Program-made: the position numbers and the translations under genes
Source: Marinobacter sp. SS21
GTDB taxonomy: Bacteria; Pseudomonadota; Gammaproteobacteria; Pseudomonadales; Oleiphilaceae
Direction: 5' to 3'
Assembly: GCF_028369065.1 (NCBI RefSeq)
Contig: NZ_JAQNDA010000008.1
Span: 1 to 64,000 of the forward strand
Length of the DNA: 64,000 bases
Notes under the pieces: generated by a model
Told to the model about the DNA's origin: nothing
What the model saw: only the letters and a program-made list of their open reading frames with translations
Databases searched by the model: none
Shown: positions 7,140 to 14,982 of the stretch, one piece after another
Layout of the letters: every line of letters begins with the position of its first letter
Numbering within the stretch: the stretch's first letter is position 1

Positions 7140-8807
7140 ATGGACACTCAACAAAAACTTCCCCTGGATATGGTTTACCACTGGGAGACCGCCAAGGCAG
7201 AATCGGTTTACCTGACACAGCCGACGGGTGGCGGTCAGGTGGTGGATTACACTTGGCGGCGTGCGGTGGGGGAGGCCAGACGTATGGCCGCCTACCTCAA
7301 GTCGCTCAACCTCCCTGAAAATAGCCGGATCGGTATTGTCTCGAAGAATTGCGCCCAATGGATCATGTCCGATTGGGCGATCTGGATGGCGGGTCACGTT
7401 TCCGTCCCGCTCTATCCCACGCTGAACGCCGATACCGTTCGCTACATTCTGGATCACAGCGGCTGCGAACTGCTTTTCGTGGGTAAGCTGGATGACTGGG
7501 ACACCATGAAGGAGGGCGTGCCGGATTCGCTACCGTGCATTTCCTACCCGCTCAGCCCGCCCAACGATTTCAGGACCTGGGACGACATCGTGGCCAAATT
7601 CCCGCCGCTGGAGGAAACCGTGCAGCGGGACGCCGACGAGATGGCCACCATTGTGTACACCTCCGGCAGTACCGGTAAGCCCAAGGGCGTGATGCTCAGC
7701 TTCGGCAATATTGCCTATGCAGCTAAGGGCGGGGCCGACGCCCTGAATGTGACCGGTCAGGAACGCATGCTGTCCTATCTGCCATTGTCCCACGTATTCG
7801 AGCGGTTCGTGGTGGAAGGTGGTTCGATGTACAAAGGCTTCCACCTGTTCTTCGCGGAGTCACTGGATACCTTTGTCGCCGATCTCCGCCGGGCGCAACC
7901 GACGCTGTTCCTGGCGGTCCCGCGCATCTGGACCAAGTTCCAGCACGGTGTCTTCGAGAAAATGCCGAAGCAGAAGCTCGACAGGCTGTTGCGAGTGCCT
8001 CTGCTGCGTCGCGTGATCAAGAAAAAAATCCTCACCAATCTTGGCCTCCAGCACGTCAAGTTTGCCGGAAGCGGTTCCGCGCCGCTGTCCCACGACCTCC
8101 TGGACTGGTACCGGGGGCTCGGGCTTGAGCTGCTGGAGGGCTATGGCATGTCGGAGAACTTTGCCTATTCCCACATGACCAAGCCAGGACGTGCCCGTAC
8201 CGGCTACGTTGGCGAGGGCCTGCCCGGTGTGGACGTCAAGATCAGCGAGCAGGGCGAGGTTCTGGTCAAGAGCCCGGCGACCATGATGGGCTACTACAAG
8301 GATGAGGAGAAAACCCGGGAAACCATGACGGAAGACGGCTTCCTGCGAACCGGTGACAAGGGCGAGATCGACGAGCTTGGACGTCTGAAGCTCACCGGCC
8401 GGATTAAGGAAATCTTCAAGACCAGCAAGGGTAAGTACGTGGCGCCTGCTCCCATCGAGAATCGCTTGATGAGTCACCCGGACATCGAGATGGTGTGTGT
8501 GTCCGGTGAAAACTATCCACAGCCACACTGCCTGGTGATGCTGTCGGAAGAAGCCCAGAAGCGCAAGGCGGACGACGCCTACCGCCAGCAACTGGAGGCC
8601 AGCTTCTCGTCGCTGCTCAAGTCTGTTAACCAGACTGTGGACCCCCACGAGCAGCTGCAGTTCATTGCGGTGGTCAAGGACGAGTGGAGCATTGAGAACG
8701 ACTTCCTGACGCCCACCATGAAACTCAAGCGGAACGTGGTGGAAGACGCCTACCGGACCGATCTGGATGGCTGGTATTCCAAGCGTCAGGCGGTGATCTG
8801 GCAGTAA
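7140..8807 (+). CDS. Long-chain acyl-CoA synthetase (AMP-binding)
   Basis: It activates long-chain fatty acids with ATP and CoA through an acyl-adenylate. The 555-residue protein has the AMP-binding P-loop (YTSGSTGKPKGVM), the YLPLSHVFER region, the GYGMSE substrate/adenine motif, the RTGDKGEID hinge motif and a C-terminal Lys motif (LTPTMKLKR). The layout resembles the bacterial/eukaryotic FAA-type long-chain synthetases more than E. coli FadD. The start has an AAGGAAGG ribosome site. It stands alone behind its own promoter and a strong terminator follows. In a marine oil- or lipid-using bacterium it would feed beta-oxidation or storage-lipid synthesis; that role is inferred. Confidence 0.88.
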   Translation: MDTQQKLPLDMVYHWETAKAESVYLTQPTGGGQVVDYTWRRAVGEARRMAAYLKSLNLPENSRIGIVSKNCAQWIMSDWAIWMAGHVSVPLYPTLNADTVRYILDHSGCELLFVGKLDDWDTMKEGVPDSLPCISYPLSPPNDFRTWDDIVAKFPPLEETVQRDADEMATIVYTSGSTGKPKGVMLSFGNIAYAAKGGADALNVTGQERMLSYLPLSHVFERFVVEGGSMYKGFHLFFAESLDTFVADLRRAQPTLFLAVPRIWTKFQHGVFEKMPKQKLDRLLRVPLLRRVIKKKILTNLGLQHVKFAGSGSAPLSHDLLDWYRGLGLELLEGYGMSENFAYSHMTKPGRARTGYVGEGLPGVDVKISEQGEVLVKSPATMMGYYKDEEKTRETMTEDGFLRTGDKGEIDELGRLKLTGRIKEIFKTSKGKYVAPAPIENRLMSHPDIEMVCVSGENYPQPHCLVMLSEEAQKRKADDAYRQQLEASFSSLLKSVNQTVDPHEQLQFIAVVKDEWSIENDFLTPTMKLKRNVVEDAYRTDLDGWYSKRQAVIWQ

Positions 8808-8830
8808 CGCCTGATCCATCCACCGTCTGA

Positions 8831-8860
8831 AAAAAGACCTGCTTCGGCAGGTCTTTTTTT
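8831..8860 (+). terminator. Intrinsic terminator
   Basis: AGACCTGC and GCAGGTCT form a stem around a TTCG tetraloop, preceded by As and followed by eight Ts. It ends the acyl-CoA synthetase transcript. Confidence 0.9.
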
Positions 8861-9007
8861 GTTGCTCGGTTAGGTGCTACCGCACCATTGGCCAGAGTTG
8901 TGGAGCGAGTGTTGGATCAGGCGCTTTAACGTGAGGTGACTGAGACTGGAGTCCCATTGGCGAGATTTCGGCAACCGATTAGACTGACCACCGACTGGGA
9001 GGGCGCT

Positions 9008-9514
9008 ATGACGCAATTGGACCGATTTCAACACCGAATCAATGAGGCAATTCCGCTGACCCGAAGCCTGGGGGTGAGGCTGGAGCGCTATGACGGCAAG
9101 CGGCTGCTGGTGACTGCGCCGCTGGCACTTAACAGCAATCACCAGGGCACGGGGTTCGGCGGCAGTCTTTATGCCGTGGCCGTGGTGGCGGCCTGGGGTG
9201 CAGTCGAACTGTTGCTGGCGGATTCCGGATTGACCGGCAACGTGGTGGTGCAAACCGGCGGCATGGATTACCTGGGGCCTGTGGAGGAGGATTTTTTCGC
9301 TGTCAGCGAATTGCCACCTGCAACCGAGCTGGCGCGGTTTCAGAAGAGCCTGGCCCGGCATGGCAAGGGTCGTCTGAACATTGAGGCTCGCCTCTACTGC
9401 GGCGCACCCGGATTGTCACCGGAGCACAGCCAGGCCCTGGCCGTGTTTCAGGGGCGCTTTGTGGTAGACGGCGCCCATAGGTGCTCGGCAGCGGTGGTTG
9501 ATAGGCAGCCGTAG
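9008..9514 (+). CDS. Thioesterase, YiiD C-terminal-like hotdog protein
   Basis: A 168-residue protein matching the thioesterase family fused to the acetyltransferase YiiD in E. coli but standing alone here. Family features include the N-terminal IPLTRSLGVRLERYDG, the NHQGTGFGGSLYAVAV helix region and the VVQTGGMDYLGPV strand. The open frame extends upstream, but the ATG at 9008 follows a GGGAGGG ribosome site by four bases and is the better start. Its closeness to an acyl-CoA synthetase suggests a lipid or CoA-thioester role, but the substrate is unknown. It ends 11 bases before the opposing fbpB stop. Confidence 0.75.
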   Translation: MTQLDRFQHRINEAIPLTRSLGVRLERYDGKRLLVTAPLALNSNHQGTGFGGSLYAVAVVAAWGAVELLLADSGLTGNVVVQTGGMDYLGPVEEDFFAVSELPPATELARFQKSLARHGKGRLNIEARLYCGAPGLSPEHSQALAVFQGRFVVDGAHRCSAAVVDRQP

Positions 9515-9524
9515 CCTGGGCTGC

Positions 9525-11213
9525 TCAGGCCACGCTGCGGGTGTTTCCGATCGAGCGGCTCATCAGGATAATGGGCACGATGCCCGCCATGACGATGATC
9601 AACGCCGGTAGCGCGCTGTGGGCGAGCTGTTCGTCCGAGGCGAACTGGTAGACGTAGGTTGCCAGGGTGTCGAAATTGAACGGACGGAGGATCAAGGTCG
9701 CCGGTAATTCCTTCATGCAGTCGACGAACACCACCAGGGCTGCGGTGAGCAAAGTGCCCCGTAACATGGGCAGATGCACCCGGATCAGCGTCCCGCCCGG
9801 ACTGTGGCCGAGGGAGCGGGAGGCCATATCCATGCTCGGAGTGATTTTTTGCAGGGCGCTCTCCACGCTGCCTGCGGATACCGCCAGAAAACGCACGGTG
9901 TAGGCGAACACCAGGGCAAAGGTGGAGCCGCTGAGCAGCAACCCGGTACTGATCCCAAACAGTTGTCTCATCCAGTCATCGAGCCAGTTGTCGAAGCCAG
10001 CCAGCGGGATGATGACGCCTACGGCCAGTACGGCGCCGGGCATGGCGTAGCCCAGGCTCGACAGGCGCATCAGCACCTGCATGCCCTGGGTGTTGTGCAG
10101 GCGCCGACTGTAGGCGAGGGTCACACCGATGAGCAGGGTGGTCAGCGCGGCCGTACCGGACAGCAGCAGGCTATTCAGCGTGTTTTGCAGGAAGGTTGGG
10201 TTCCAGCTTTCATCAAAGTATTCCCAGGCGTAGTAAGCCAGGCTCAGAGCTGGAATGACAAAGCCCAGCAAGAAGGGCAAGGCGCAGACGATCACGCAGA
10301 ACCATTGGCGCTTGCGGGAGAGTGTAAAGCGCTGGATTGGTTCGCGGTTGTCCCGGGTCGCAAACTGGGATTGCTTGCGTCGCGAATAGCGCTCCAGGGT
10401 CACCAGGATGACCACGAAGGACAGCATGGTGGTGGCGATCTGGGCGGCACCGCCCAGGTTGCCCATATTCATCCAGGTGTCGAACAGGCCCGCCGTCAGT
10501 GTTTGCACCGCGAAGAAGTCAACGGTGCCGAAATCGTTGAGGGTCTCCATCAGCACCAGCGACAGGCCGACCGCGATGGCTGGGCGAGCAATGGGCAGCA
10601 CCACCCGGAAAAACGTGCTAAGGGCCGAGTGGCCCAGGCTCCGGCTGACCGAAAACAGCGATGGCGACTGTTCCAGAAAGGCCGCCCTCGCCAGCAGGTA
10701 GACGTAGGGGTAGAGCACCAGGCCAATCATCACGGTGGCGCCGCCCAGGCTGCGAATCTCCGGAAACCAGTAATCCTGGGCGCTGGTCCAGCCAAAGAGT
10801 TCGCGCAGGGCAATCTGAACCGGGCCGGCGTAGTCCAGCAGATTGGTGTACACATAGGCAATAACATAGGCCGGTACCGCGAAAGGCAGCAGCATGGCCC
10901 ATTCAAAGAAACGCCGGCCTGGGAAGTCGCACATGGTGATCAGCCACGCCGAGCTCACGCCGACCGCCAGCGTAATGGCGATTACTCCGACCATTAATTC
11001 GAAGGTGGTGGTCAGGTAGCGTGGCAGGGTGGTGTTGACCAGGTGGGGCCAAATATTTTCTTCAGGGAAAAACGCCAAATACAGAACGGACAGAACGGGC
11101 AGGGCAACGATGGCGGTGGTCAGGATGGCGGAGATCAGCCATCGCTTGGACGTGCGCCGGGCCAGCAAGGGTTGATGCAATTTGTAATCCGCGGGATCGG
11201 CGGGCTGGCTCAT
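9525..11213 (-). CDS. fbpB: Iron(III) ABC transporter permease (FbpB/AfuB type)
   Basis: A 562-residue permease with two tandem binding-protein-dependent transport domains, each about six hydrophobic segments, as in FbpB/HitB. The two EAA-type cytoplasmic loops are visible (SRSLGHSALSTFFRVVLPIA and SRSLGHSPGGTLIRVHLPML). It would move Fe3+ delivered by FbpA across the inner membrane. It lies 120 bases downstream of fbpA with a hairpin between them. No fbpC-type ATPase follows; the next gene is on the other strand. Confidence 0.87.
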   Translation of the reverse strand: MSQPADPADYKLHQPLLARRTSKRWLISAILTTAIVALPVLSVLYLAFFPEENIWPHLVNTTLPRYLTTTFELMVGVIAITLAVGVSSAWLITMCDFPGRRFFEWAMLLPFAVPAYVIAYVYTNLLDYAGPVQIALRELFGWTSAQDYWFPEIRSLGGATVMIGLVLYPYVYLLARAAFLEQSPSLFSVSRSLGHSALSTFFRVVLPIARPAIAVGLSLVLMETLNDFGTVDFFAVQTLTAGLFDTWMNMGNLGGAAQIATTMLSFVVILVTLERYSRRKQSQFATRDNREPIQRFTLSRKRQWFCVIVCALPFLLGFVIPALSLAYYAWEYFDESWNPTFLQNTLNSLLLSGTAALTTLLIGVTLAYSRRLHNTQGMQVLMRLSSLGYAMPGAVLAVGVIIPLAGFDNWLDDWMRQLFGISTGLLLSGSTFALVFAYTVRFLAVSAGSVESALQKITPSMDMASRSLGHSPGGTLIRVHLPMLRGTLLTAALVVFVDCMKELPATLILRPFNFDTLATYVYQFASDEQLAHSALPALIIVMAGIVPIILMSRSIGNTRSVA

Positions 11214-11296
11214 GGTCGTCCGTTCACCTGAAAAAAGGCAGGAGTTTAGACAGAGCTTGCGTGGACTTCAATGACCGCGTGCTTCGCCGGTGGATG

Positions 11297-11322
11297 CCGG
11301 AGCGGTGAAGCCACCGCTCCGG
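11297..11322 (-). other. Intercistronic hairpin between fbpA and fbpB
   Basis: A perfect 11-bp stem (CCGGAGCGGTG with CACCGCTCCGG) around a 4-base loop lies just after the fbpA stop. No T-run follows on the minus strand, so it more likely stabilises the fbpA end of the mRNA than terminates fully. Confidence 0.5.
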
Positions 11323-11333
11323 ACCTGTGGGTC

Positions 11334-12347
11334 TTAGTTGTCGTAGTCGACGCGATCCACCATGCGAACGGCAGCTTCCCGGTTCTCGGCAATTTGTTGC
11401 AGAGACAGGGAATCCGGATGCATCTCACCCCAGCTGGCGACGATGCCAGAGGGTTGGATGTCCGGGTTGGCCGGATATTCGGTATTGGCTTCGGCGTAGA
11501 TCTGCTGCGCTTTTTCCTGCGACAGGAACTCCATCAGTTTGATGGCGTTTTCCCGGTTCGGTGAGCTGTTGGTCAGGGCGATGCCGCTAATGTTGATGTG
11601 GGTGCCACGGCCTTCGGCGTTGGGGAACACAATGCGAACCTGCTCGGCGGCCGGACGCTGGCTCTCGTCGGCGAGCATCTTGCCATAGTAATAGCTGTTT
11701 CCGATGGACAGGTCGCAAACGCCTTCGGCAATTGCCTTGATCTGGTCGCGGTCGCCACCTTGCGGCTTGCGAGCCAGGTTGTTCTGCAGGCCGGCGAGCC
11801 AGGCTTGCGCTTCTTCTTCGCCGTGGTGGGCAATCATGGATGAGAACAGGGCAATGTTGTAGGGATGCTTGCCGCTGCGGGTGCAGATCCGGCCTTCCCA
11901 CTTGGGATCGGCCAACTCTTCATAAGAGGTGATCTCACCATCCGCAACCCGGTCAACCGAGGCGTAGATCATGCGGCCACGGGTGGTCAGGGCATACCAC
12001 TTGCCTTCCGGGTGACGCAGGTTTTCCGGAATATTCTGCTCCAGCACATCGTTTTCCAGCGGCTGGGTCAGGCCACGCTCGACCAGGTCGTTCAGTCGGG
12101 AGATGTCGACGGTCATCACCACGTCCGCCGGACTGTTGCGGCCCTCGCGCTCCAGGCGCTCAGCGAGGCCATTCTTGGCGAAAACCACGTTGGTTTCGAT
12201 GCCGGTCTCTTCGGTGAAGGCGTTCAACAGGGGCTGCAGCAGGTTTGCTTGGCGGTAGGAATAGATGTTGACCTCATCCGCCCCGTGGGCGCTGAGAGGC
12301 AGGGCGGAGGCTACCGCGAGGGCAGCGGCGACATGCTTGATTTGCAT
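11334..12347 (-). CDS. fbpA: Iron(III) ABC transporter periplasmic binding protein
   Basis: A 337-residue periplasmic ferric-ion-binding protein. The signal peptide ends around LPLSAHGA, before DEVNIYSYRQ, the usual mature start of this family. Later motifs include GIETNVVFAKNGLAERL, DVVMTVDISRL, the GNSYYYGKML segment containing the adjacent tyrosines that bind iron in this family, and GIALTNSSPNRENAIKLMEFL. The frame is open 33 codons further upstream, but the ATG at 12347 begins the signal peptide and is the logical start. A Fur-like box lies 63-77 bases upstream. Confidence 0.9.
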   Translation of the reverse strand: MQIKHVAAALAVASALPLSAHGADEVNIYSYRQANLLQPLLNAFTEETGIETNVVFAKNGLAERLEREGRNSPADVVMTVDISRLNDLVERGLTQPLENDVLEQNIPENLRHPEGKWYALTTRGRMIYASVDRVADGEITSYEELADPKWEGRICTRSGKHPYNIALFSSMIAHHGEEEAQAWLAGLQNNLARKPQGGDRDQIKAIAEGVCDLSIGNSYYYGKMLADESQRPAAEQVRIVFPNAEGRGTHINISGIALTNSSPNRENAIKLMEFLSQEKAQQIYAEANTEYPANPDIQPSGIVASWGEMHPDSLSLQQIAENREAAVRMVDRVDYDN

Positions 12348-12409
12348 AGCTGACTTTCCCGAACTGGTGATTGTGCGAGCAGTGCCCGTGGGCGCCGCAT
12401 GGTTGAAAA

Positions 12410-12424
12410 CAGAAACCATTCTCA
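12410..12424 (-). promoter_or_regulatory. Fur-box-like site upstream of fbpA
   Basis: On the minus strand this reads TGAGAATGGTTTCTG, matching the 7-1-7 Fur inverted repeat (TGATAAT-N-ATTATCA) at most positions. An overlapping AGAATGAGAATGG array is also typical of Fur sites. It is well placed to repress fbpAB when iron is plentiful. Confidence 0.65.
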
Positions 12425-12617
12425 TTCTAGTTTTTAATAGAGTCAATGTCAGTTTAGATCAATTTGTTGAATAAAAGTGCTAATCTTGACCCTAAGCTCC
12501 CGCTTTCCAATCACTTTTGGTTAAGCTCGAGTAATGCGACAATAAGCACGATGCGCAGCAGATGTGCTGTGAAAACGATGTGCCGGTAAGAATAAGCAGA
12601 AAAGTGGTGTTGCTTCC

Positions 12618-12893
12618 ATGACGTCTGATCGTAGAGAGCATTTGCGCACTTCCATGACCACCAAGGTGAGCGTGGAACACCCAATCAAGGGAAGGGTGGT
12701 CGTGCCGACCCGTGATATCTCGGATGGCGGGGTCTTTATCCTGGCTGCTGAGGGCGAGCTGGAGCTGGAATTGGGCGACGCGGTCAGTGTCCAGGTGCAG
12801 GGCTTGCCGGTGCCGGCGCCGGTACTGGAAATGGTGGTGGTGCGCAAGGTGCCCGATGGTTACGGATTGCAGTTTTCAGGCGACGACCAATGA
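12618..12893 (+). CDS. PilZ-domain protein
   Basis: A 91-residue protein consisting of a single PilZ domain, the c-di-GMP receptor fold. The N-terminal arginine motif (DRREHLRT) and the D/NxSxxG motif (DISDGG) needed for ligand binding are both present. Its stop overlaps the start of the next lipoprotein gene (ATGATGA), so the two are translationally coupled. Confidence 0.8.
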   Translation: MTSDRREHLRTSMTTKVSVEHPIKGRVVVPTRDISDGGVFILAAEGELELELGDAVSVQVQGLPVPAPVLEMVVVRKVPDGYGLQFSGDDQ

Positions 12894-13474
12894 TGAACCG
12901 ACCGCTCCTTAATCTTGTGGCCGCTATGACGCTGGCCACGATGCTCTCCGGCTGTGCCTCCTATTACAGTCATTACGCGATGTTTCCGGCCGCCAATTCC
13001 AGCGGCGAAAGTCGAATGGTCAGGCTGAGTTGGCAGTCGGCGGAGTATCCCGGCTGGTGGCTCCGGGACAATCAGGCCACCAGTATCCGTGTGGAAACCC
13101 AGTGTAGCGAACGCCAGTGGCGCTTGACGGAAGCGGAGTCGGCCGATCAGGGTGGTTGCGGCCCCGGCATCCGGGCCTGTGGCCAGGAAGGGCTCGATGT
13201 ACTTGCCGAGTCTGGGCAGCCTGCGACAAAGGACTCGGTTTGCCTGGCACTGTCTTCGGGACCGTCGAACTCGCGAATAGCAACGCTGGACAGAAACCTT
13301 GAACTAACCGTGCACTGTCGACCTGCCGAAGTGAGCCGGCAATCCGGGGGTGAATCGGTCGGCATGGACTATATTCGCCCATCGGCGGTGCCCTATGTGG
13401 TTGCTGTCAAGAAGGCTCCGCGGGGGTCATTGGCGGCCAAACTGCCGGAATTCGATGACGCGGTGTGCGACTAA
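12890..13474 (+). CDS. Putative lipoprotein of unknown function
   Basis: A 194-residue protein with a lipoprotein signal peptide and lipobox LSGC (cysteine near residue 22). I recognise no domain. The mature part has several cysteines (CSERQW, GGCGPGIRACGQ, VCLAL, VHCRP, final CD) that could form disulfides in the periplasm. It overlaps the preceding PilZ gene by four bases, so it is probably expressed with it. No function is assigned. Confidence 0.6.
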   Translation: MMNRPLLNLVAAMTLATMLSGCASYYSHYAMFPAANSSGESRMVRLSWQSAEYPGWWLRDNQATSIRVETQCSERQWRLTEAESADQGGCGPGIRACGQEGLDVLAESGQPATKDSVCLALSSGPSNSRIATLDRNLELTVHCRPAEVSRQSGGESVGMDYIRPSAVPYVVAVKKAPRGSLAAKLPEFDDAVCD

Positions 13475-13656
13475 TGTGACCGATTTCCACTCGAAAATGT
13501 GAGTGAAGTCGCGTTACTACAAATCGTTGCTGACGGCGAAATCGAGTGACATTTTGTAGCGTTTCGATAGAAGAATCCAACCAAACTGTAATGGCATCTT
13601 TCTGGTTTACCGGGAGAATAGGCAAGGTAACAAAATTGTCTGTTTCGAGGTGTCAG

Positions 13657-14967
13657 GTGGGTGTAAGCCAGAAGAAAGTCGCCGCTCATAGTCTTCAGGT
13701 CGGGATGTTCGTATCCGATCTCGATCGACCGTGGCATCAGACACCGTTCCCGATCCAGGGCTTCCGCATTCGTTCCGACGACGACGTGAAATCGGTGGCC
13801 TCGTACTGTTCCTGGGTCATGATTGATGTCCCGGAAAAGCGCAGTGCTGACGTTTTTGATCAGGGTTCAGTACCAATCTTCCAGCGCCGCCGTCCGGCGT
13901 CCCCGGGTGGCTCCCAGGAAGTGGTTCAATTGCCCCCCATACAGATCAAAAGTCCGGTGGCGTACCCCGAAACCGCGGCTTTCCGAAAGGAGCTCAGGGC
14001 CAGCGAGAAACTTGTGCAGGCAACGGATGAGGCGCTCCGGCAAGTCCTGGATCGTGTGAGAGCGGGGGAGATCCCAGACCTGAGGTCGCTGGCCAGTGCT
14101 GCCCAGAGCATGGCCACAAGCGTTACTCGCAATCCAGATGCGCTGCTGTGGTTGAGCCGAATGCAGCACTATGACGATTATCTCCATCAGCATGGTGTCA
14201 ACACCGCAGTGTGGGGATTGGTTTTTGGCCGCTTCCTCGGGCTTGAGAAAGGTCTGCTTAATCACTTGGCGCTGGGTTGCCTGTTGGCCCAGGTGGGGAA
14301 AGTGGATTTGCCAGCTACGTTACTGCGGGACGAGGACAGTCTGTCCAGCCAGGAATTCACCGAGTACAAGTCTTATGTGGTTCGAGGGCTGGAACGCCTG
14401 CAGGATACCGGGCTGTCCAGGGCTGTCACCAGCATTATTCAGTTTCACCGCGAGCGTCATAACGGCAGTGGCTTCCCGGAAGGGCTTCGTGGTGATCGCA
14501 TTCCCTTGTTGGCGAAAATTGCCGGGCTGATGGAGTACTACGAGTCGTTGATTTCCCCCAGGGACTCAGCCAGAGCCCAGACGCCGGCGCAGGCGGTCGC
14601 CTACCTGTACGAGACGCGCAACATTGAGTTCCAGGAAGACCTGGTAGAGAAGTTTATTCAGGCCATTGGCATCTACCCGATCGGAACCTTGGTGGAGCTT
14701 TCGGATGGTCAAAGAGGCGTGGTTGTATCGCACTCGCCAGAGCGCCGACTGCTGCCGAAGGTGATGGTGATGACCAATCAGGAGCATCAGTCCTTAAAAC
14801 AGGCCAAGATCATCAATCTGGCTCGGCACAATGCCGAGCTGTCGGCCGAATCCAGCTTGTTGGTGAAAGGCTGCTTGCCTCGCGGCACGGATGGCCTCGA
14901 CCCGGGCCGGTTTGATGTCACCGGGGCAGAATCGCGCTGGCGTTTTGGCAAGCTGCTCGGTGGTTGA
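13657..14967 (+). CDS. Degenerate HD-GYP protein with DUF3391-like N-terminus
   Basis: About 436 residues. The N-terminus resembles DUF3391 (KKVAAHSLQVGMFVSDLDRP), which usually precedes HD-GYP c-di-GMP phosphodiesterases. The HD-GYP part is altered: the metal-binding HD of the usual LLHDIGK is replaced (LLAQVGK, 14281-14301), and the HHExxDGSGYP motif reads HRERHNGSGFP (14446-14478). It is probably inactive as a phosphodiesterase and may act as a sensor or partner. The start is uncertain: the frame is open to 13546, while GTG 13657 and TTG 13636 both have ribosome-like sites close to the domain. Confidence 0.7.
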   Translation: MGVSQKKVAAHSLQVGMFVSDLDRPWHQTPFPIQGFRIRSDDDVKSVASYCSWVMIDVPEKRSADVFDQGSVPIFQRRRPASPGGSQEVVQLPPIQIKSPVAYPETAAFRKELRASEKLVQATDEALRQVLDRVRAGEIPDLRSLASAAQSMATSVTRNPDALLWLSRMQHYDDYLHQHGVNTAVWGLVFGRFLGLEKGLLNHLALGCLLAQVGKVDLPATLLRDEDSLSSQEFTEYKSYVVRGLERLQDTGLSRAVTSIIQFHRERHNGSGFPEGLRGDRIPLLAKIAGLMEYYESLISPRDSARAQTPAQAVAYLYETRNIEFQEDLVEKFIQAIGIYPIGTLVELSDGQRGVVVSHSPERRLLPKVMVMTNQEHQSLKQAKIINLARHNAELSAESSLLVKGCLPRGTDGLDPGRFDVTGAESRWRFGKLLGG

Positions 14968-14982
14968 GTCCGCTCGGCGGGG

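Noticed and set aside
9774..10997. A 407-codon open frame on the plus strand
   Set aside because: It is antisense to fbpB and rich in Gln/His/Gly, as expected for the reverse of a membrane protein gene.
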